Assembly (NCBI GenBank): GCA_964552715.1 | Contig: CAZKHZ010000029.1 | Location: 1 to 23,842, forward strand | Source of the DNA: UBA7692 sp964552715 | GTDB lineage: Bacteria; Bacteroidota; Bacteroidia; Chitinophagales; LD1 | Length of the DNA stretch: 23,842 nucleotides | Direction: 5' to 3' | In this document: positions 23,521-23,842 of the stretch, one piece after another | How the letters are laid out: every line of letters starts with the position of its first letter | Numbering within the stretch: position 1 is the stretch's first letter | Made by a program: the position numbers and the translations under genes | Notes under the pieces: model-generated | What the model was told of the DNA's origin: nothing | Databases searched by the model: none | What the model saw: the letters and a program-made list of their open reading frames with translations, nothing else

Positions 23521-23548
23521 TCCGAAATCTCAAATCTCAAATCCGAAA
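23521..23548. repeat. Four heptamer words of TCTCAAA/TCCGAAA type
   Basis: Four 7-bp words in phase, TCCGAAA, TCTCAAA, TCTCAAA and TCCGAAA, begin 3 bp from the asd stop codon in the gap before rlmN. The order of the words is symmetrical. Confidence 0.65.
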
Positions 23549-23550
23549 TG

Positions 23551-23842
23551 TTACTGTATCCAACCCTTCTCTAAAAGATACTCTGCTATTTGAACTGCAT
23601 TGGTGGCTGCGCCTTTTCGCAAATTATCCGACACAATCCAACAATTTAAAGTGTTTGCCTGCGACTCATCTCTGCGGATTCTACCAACAAAAGTTTCGTC
23701 TTTATCATGCGCAAGAATCGGCATTGGATATTTCAGGTTTTTCACATCATCATACACCACAACACCAGGCGCAGTTGATAATAATGCCCGCACTTCATTT
23801 TCGCTAAAATCATTTTCAAACTCAATGTTAACACTTTCGCTG
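23551..23842 (-). CDS. asd: Aspartate-semialdehyde dehydrogenase, 3' part (runs off the window)
   Basis: C-terminal 96 residues of the NADPH-dependent enzyme that converts aspartyl phosphate to aspartate semialdehyde, the branch point to lysine/diaminopimelate, methionine and threonine. The frame is open to the window edge. At the edge it reads SESVNIEFEND, then the C-terminal motifs APGVVVYDD, KDETFVGRIRRDES and WIVSDNLRKGAATNAVQIAE, which are diagnostic. A GTG at 23793 is internal and not the start. The 5' two-thirds, with the catalytic cysteine, lies outside the window. The stop is at 23551-23553. Confidence 0.95.
   Translation of the reverse strand, partial: SESVNIEFENDFSENEVRALLSTAPGVVVYDDVKNLKYPMPILAHDKDETFVGRIRRDESQANTLNCWIVSDNLRKGAATNAVQIAEYLLEKGWIQ

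Overview
The window looks like the chromosome of a member of the Bacteroidota, probably near the Chitinophagales. The signs are a type IX secretion tail on a secreted esterase, a HmuY-like lipoprotein beside a TonB-dependent receptor, a half-size transketolase gene, an ECF sigma operon with a Spy-like partner, little Shine-Dalgarno signal, and several matches to the Bacteroidota promoter TTG-N17-23-TAnnTTTG. DNA is AT-rich. No tRNA, rRNA or CRISPR was seen, and the species cannot be named.

Left part (1-7.5 kb, all minus strand): murG and murC, the end of a division/cell-wall (dcw) cluster; an AbiEii-like nucleotidyltransferase toxin with an overlapping DUF6922-like partner; asnS; lipB; a DUF721/DciA-like protein; a membrane zinc metallopeptidase; and a small lipoprotein. 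The toxin pair sits where ftsW would be expected upstream of murG.

Middle (7.5-13.9 kb): a presumptive haem-uptake pair on the minus strand, a TonB-dependent receptor followed by a HmuY-like lipoprotein, separated by an unusual block of repeats. Next to it on the plus strand is a 334-residue protein that appears to be a pore-less voltage-sensor domain joined to a long soluble region. A secreted glycerophosphodiester phosphodiesterase converges on it.

Right part (13.9-21.4 kb, plus strand): the C-terminal half of transketolase; an operon of ECF sigma factor, a membrane protein with three exact 43-residue repeats, and a Spy/CpxP-like periplasmic protein; the ribosomal and translation block rplM-rpsI-rpsB-tsf with clear intrinsic terminators; and an alpha/beta-hydrolase exported by type IX secretion.

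End (21.4-23.8 kb, minus strand): a decayed IS66 transposase fragment, a small anti-sigma-like protein, rlmN, and the 3' part of asd.

The most unusual thread is a set of intergenic arrays built from diverged 7- or 8-bp words kept in phase, each array with its own word. They lie at about 5.1, 5.85-5.99, 9.08-9.15, 9.28-9.53, 13.84 and 23.52 kb. The largest has 27 units of a TTCCATCA-type octamer. The voltage-sensor protein and the sigma/repeat-protein/Spy operon are the best candidates for undescribed function.
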